Shown here in pieces: positions 61,262-64,000 of a DNA stretch of 64,000 bases. The notes under the pieces are model-generated. The model searched no databases, was not told the origin of the DNA, and was given only the letters and a program-made list of their open reading frames with translations. A program made the translations under genes and the position numbers. Where the stretch lies: the NCBI GenBank assembly GCA_009823395.1, contig CM020510.1, forward strand, positions 6,047,273-6,111,272. Direction: 5' to 3'. Every line of letters begins with the position of its first letter. Position 1 is the stretch's first letter. The DNA is from Thamnaconus septentrionalis (taxonomy: Eukaryota > Chordata > Actinopteri > Tetraodontiformes > Monacanthidae).

Positions 61262-62006
61262 TCAGCTGTTGTAGACCTACACTTCTTATAGCCTCGACTG
61301 GCCAAACTCTAATTATTTAGCTTAATGAGCCTATTCATTCAGTCCTGATAATCCTAATGGCTTGCTGCCTTCTGAATGCATTATGTGGGAAATGCCGCCA
61401 CCGCCGCCGAGCTAATATGTTTTACGTTCACGTTTCCAATATGAAAACAGCTCTCCAAGCTGGTGTTTCTGAGGTTTATATTTAGCATCTGCGTTTAGAC
61501 GTGGGTGGTCGTTTGGTTTGTGCGGACGAGGGCCATCACGTTTATGCTTAAATAAAGTTTATGGATGAGCATGCACTTTCCCTCGCTGTCTCGCGTTTGC
61601 CTCCATCAGGTCTGCTGTGTATCAAGTATGCACACTTGCATTTTTTAAGAGCCTTATTGAGTGTGTCAACCTTGGGGAAATTTATGTGCTTTTCAGCATC
61701 TTTGTCACATGAATATTCATTAATGAATCAACAATAACTCAAGGCCAAACACTGCACACTCTAATGAGCAACGTGCTTCAAAAATAGACCAGCCACGCTG
61801 TTATGATAGTTTTAAAAAGAAATCCCATATGAGTGCCATCACGTCGCAAGTGAGTGCTAATAGATCATATTGTAGTGTTGAGTTATGGGAGAGTGAAGCA
61901 CTTAGCTTTTGATGTTGAACTCACTGGTGGAATGTGATGTCCATGTTTGCATTGCATAGTTTGAGGAATGTGACTTTGCAATCTATAGTCATCTGGTTAA
62001 AAGAGT

Positions 62007-62079
62007 TGCCCCGTGTGAGGCTTGAACTCACGACCTTCAGATTATGAGACTGACGCGCTGCCTACTGCGCCAACGAGGC
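62007..62079 (-). tRNA. tRNA-Met (CAT), array copy 7, T-loop variant
   Basis: As consensus, but the T loop reads GTTCAAGCC instead of GTTCGAGCC. This still fits the B-box rule (R at that position), so the gene is probably functional. T4 terminator present. Confidence 0.92.
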
Positions 62080-62369
62080 CTGGAGATGGAGGAAAATTGT
62101 TGCAACACAATTGCATTCATGTACAAGCGAGGTTTTGAAAGACAATGTTTTTTGTTCTTTTTTTGTCACAGGTTACAAAGAGCTCCATCACAAACCAACG
62201 AAAAATTATTTTACAAGAGCTAAGCGATGTTGGCAGTGGTCCTTTCATGACTCAGTATAACTAATTCAGTTGGGGGTCAGTGCATGTGATGTGATGTGAT
62301 GTCCATGTTTGCGTTGCATTGTCTGTAATACAGCAGCTTTGCAGCCTTTTGTCACCTGGTTAAAAGAGT

Positions 62370-62442
62370 TGCCCCGTGTGAGGCTCGAACTCACGACCTT
62401 CAGATTATGAGACTGACGCGCTGCCTACTGCGCCAACGAGGC
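62370..62442 (-). tRNA. tRNA-Met (CAT), array copy 8
   Basis: Consensus elongator tRNA-Met with a T4 terminator. Confidence 0.95.
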
Positions 62443-62685
62443 CTGCAGGAGGTGGGAAATGATGGTGTTTTAGTAACAGACAATTTTTATTTTTCAAGAG
62501 GTCCCTAATAAACCAACGGAAAATTATTTTACAAGAGCAGAGTGATGTTGCCAATGGTCCCATCTATGGCACAGTAAAGCTGTTTCAGTTGGGGGTCAAT
62601 GTGCGGAGTGATGTCCATGTTTGCATTGCATTGTGTGTGACAAAGCACGTGGCTTTGCAGCTTATTGTCACCTGATCCAAAACAC

Positions 62686-62758
62686 TGCCCCGTGTGAGGC
62701 TCGAACTCACGACCTTCAGATTATGAGACTGACGCGCTGCCTACTGCGCCAACGAGGC
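62686..62758 (-). tRNA. tRNA-Met (CAT), array copy 9
   Basis: Consensus elongator tRNA-Met; terminator in the flank GTGTTTTGGATC (T4). Confidence 0.95.
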
Positions 62759-63035
62759 CTGCAGGTGGAGGTAAATTATTGCATTTTTCAACAGTGACGT
62801 TGTAACAACGCAAGAGCCTTAATTTACAGGCATGGTTTTAAAAGAGATGGGTTTTTTTTTCCCGTAGTTCAGTCTCAGGTTATAAAGAAGTCCATCAACA
62901 TGGTCTTCCCCACAGCCCAGTCAAACTGTTCAGTCAGAGATTTGTGTGTGGAATGGGAGGCGTGATGTCCATGTATGCATTGCATTGTGTGCAACAAAGT
63001 GGCTTTGCAATCTATTGCCACCTGGTTAAAAGAGT

Positions 63036-63108
63036 TGCCCCGTGTGAGGCTCGAACTCACGACCTTCAGATTATGAGACTGACGCGCTGCCTACTGCGCC
63101 AACGAGGC
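63036..63108 (-). tRNA. tRNA-Met (CAT), array copy 10
   Basis: Consensus elongator tRNA-Met with a T4 terminator. Its upstream flank (63109-63285) repeats that of copy 6. Confidence 0.95.
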
Positions 63109-64000
63109 CTGATGTCTGCAGTTCTGTTATTGTTGTCAGCGGCTGCAATTTGCCAAGTTAGTGTTCGCAACAAGACTGCCGTCTTCAAACTTACCAACAC
63201 TAAACCTAAAATCTGAAGTTTATTTTCAATATGTCTCAGATAAAATATCCTTCACAAAATGTCTTGCTGACATTAGACTTCCTGTCACAATCGGCATCCA
63301 AACCTGGAAATGCAAAGTTAGTTATACTCAAATGAAGTTGTTACTGTTTGTAAGATATATTTAGACACACAGGCTCTCTCTCTTTTTTTTTTTTTCATTT
63401 TCTTTTTTTGTTGTAACTAGTTTGAAAATGTAAGTGGGACATTTAACAAGCCCCTCTGGATGAGAGTTTTTAGAGGTGGTTGGAGCTGCAGGCTGCAGAC
63501 AGAAGAGCCGAGAGCAGGTTCGTCAGCTCAAGTGTCACCGCTCGCTTCACTCTGAGGGCCGAAGCTGCAGCTGCTGAAACTTAGCTAGCGGCAGCCGGTG
63601 CTGAGTACCAAATACAATAGTGTCTCACTGAGCGTGACCGTCAGGAAGTTCATCAGAGTGCCCATCAGTGTATCGCAATTCTATTTAGATGTGTACAAAT
63701 GTTTTAGTATTCTGCTCTGAGCACTGTCTGCTGCACAAATACCAAATATTTTCACATTGTCTTCAAAAAGAATCCCCATACTCTATCCCAATGAGGGCTA
63801 AGTGAAGCCCCTGATGAAGACACCCGCCCACATCAGATATGGGTTAACAGTCTCCGTTAACGATAGTGAGACAGACTGATAAAACAAAATTAAAAAATAA
63901 AAAATATAACATAAAGCGCAGGGGAGAGGAAGATTCTGTGTGTTTTTGGCTGTAAATCAGTATGCTAATGAGCCATAGTCTGTAATCCTCTTACTGCTAA

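Larger units (their letters stand above)
62007..63285 (-). repeat. Tandem tRNA-Met array, block B (four units)
   Basis: Four units with spacers delta (62080-62369, 290 bp), gamma (62443-62685, 243 bp) and beta (62759-63035, 277 bp), then the epsilon flank (63109-63285). Each spacer matches its block-A namesake almost base for base, but the order differs. Confidence 0.85.
57976..64000. other. dync2h1 intron 79 (at least 6 kb, continues beyond window)
   Basis: Starts with the donor GTAAGT after exon 79. It holds ten minus-strand tRNA-Met genes in two blocks (58149-59907 and 62007-63108), a CA microsatellite and about 0.6 kb of repeat-free, TAAT-rich sequence. No further dync2h1 exon is found, so the rest of AAA6 and the C-terminal domain lie downstream. 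Confidence 0.85.

Noticed and set aside
58149..63108. Regular array of identical segments and spacers, superficially CRISPR-like
   Set aside because: The repeat is a 73-nt tRNA gene with A and B boxes, the spacers are long and recurrent, and the DNA is vertebrate.
58734..63216. Open frames sharing a conserved peptide ([11 protein letters not shown] and following residues)
   Set aside because: The shared peptide is the reverse strand of the tRNA-Met genes read as protein; similarity comes from the tRNA, not a protein family.

Overview
The window is nuclear DNA from a ray-finned (teleost) fish. It carries two vertebrate genes cut into short GT-AG exons, abundant CA/TG, TA, AAT and TTC microsatellites, a teleost-type tRNA-derived SINE, Tc1-like and hAT-like non-autonomous transposons, and a dense set of elongator tRNA-Met genes. 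There is no bacterial, phage or CRISPR content. Gene identities come from translating the exons by eye and comparing them with remembered family sequences; no database search was run.

Layout: (1) 1-2505, plus strand: the 3' part of a frizzled-4 receptor gene (fzd4), from the hinge after the cysteine-rich domain through all seven membrane helices to the C-terminal TVV. It is cut by three introns. A probable long 3' UTR runs to a poly(A) signal near 5.67 kb. (2) 5.7-9.36 kb: an intergenic stretch rich in simple repeats, with one SINE. (3) 9.36-9.56 kb: a compact promoter with an NRF1-type palindrome and a perfect palindromic X-box, the RFX-factor site typical of cilium genes. (4) 10201-57975, plus strand: 79 coding exons of dync2h1, the heavy chain of cytoplasmic dynein-2, which drives retrograde intraflagellar transport. 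I traced every junction; phases are consistent and give 3690 codons plus one base. The last part of AAA6 and the C-terminal domain lie beyond the window. (5) Two intron-nested tRNA clusters: intron 65 holds three tRNA-Met(CAT) genes on the plus strand and one tRNA-Thr(AGT) on the minus strand; intron 79 holds ten tRNA-Met(CAT) genes, all on the minus strand, antisense to dync2h1.

The protein genes are ordinary conserved animal genes: a Wnt/Norrin receptor and a ciliary motor. The most unusual structure is the intron-79 tRNA array. Its copies are joined by a small set of recurring spacer types (about 245-290 bp) that appear in different orders in two blocks, as expected from repeated unequal recombination. 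Also worth a second look are the palindromic X-box, the three introns in fzd4 absent from the two-exon mammalian gene, a GC-AG intron abutting a tetranucleotide repeat, a poly-glycine tract encoded by a GGA run in the motor, and a 24-bp perfect palindrome in intron 35.
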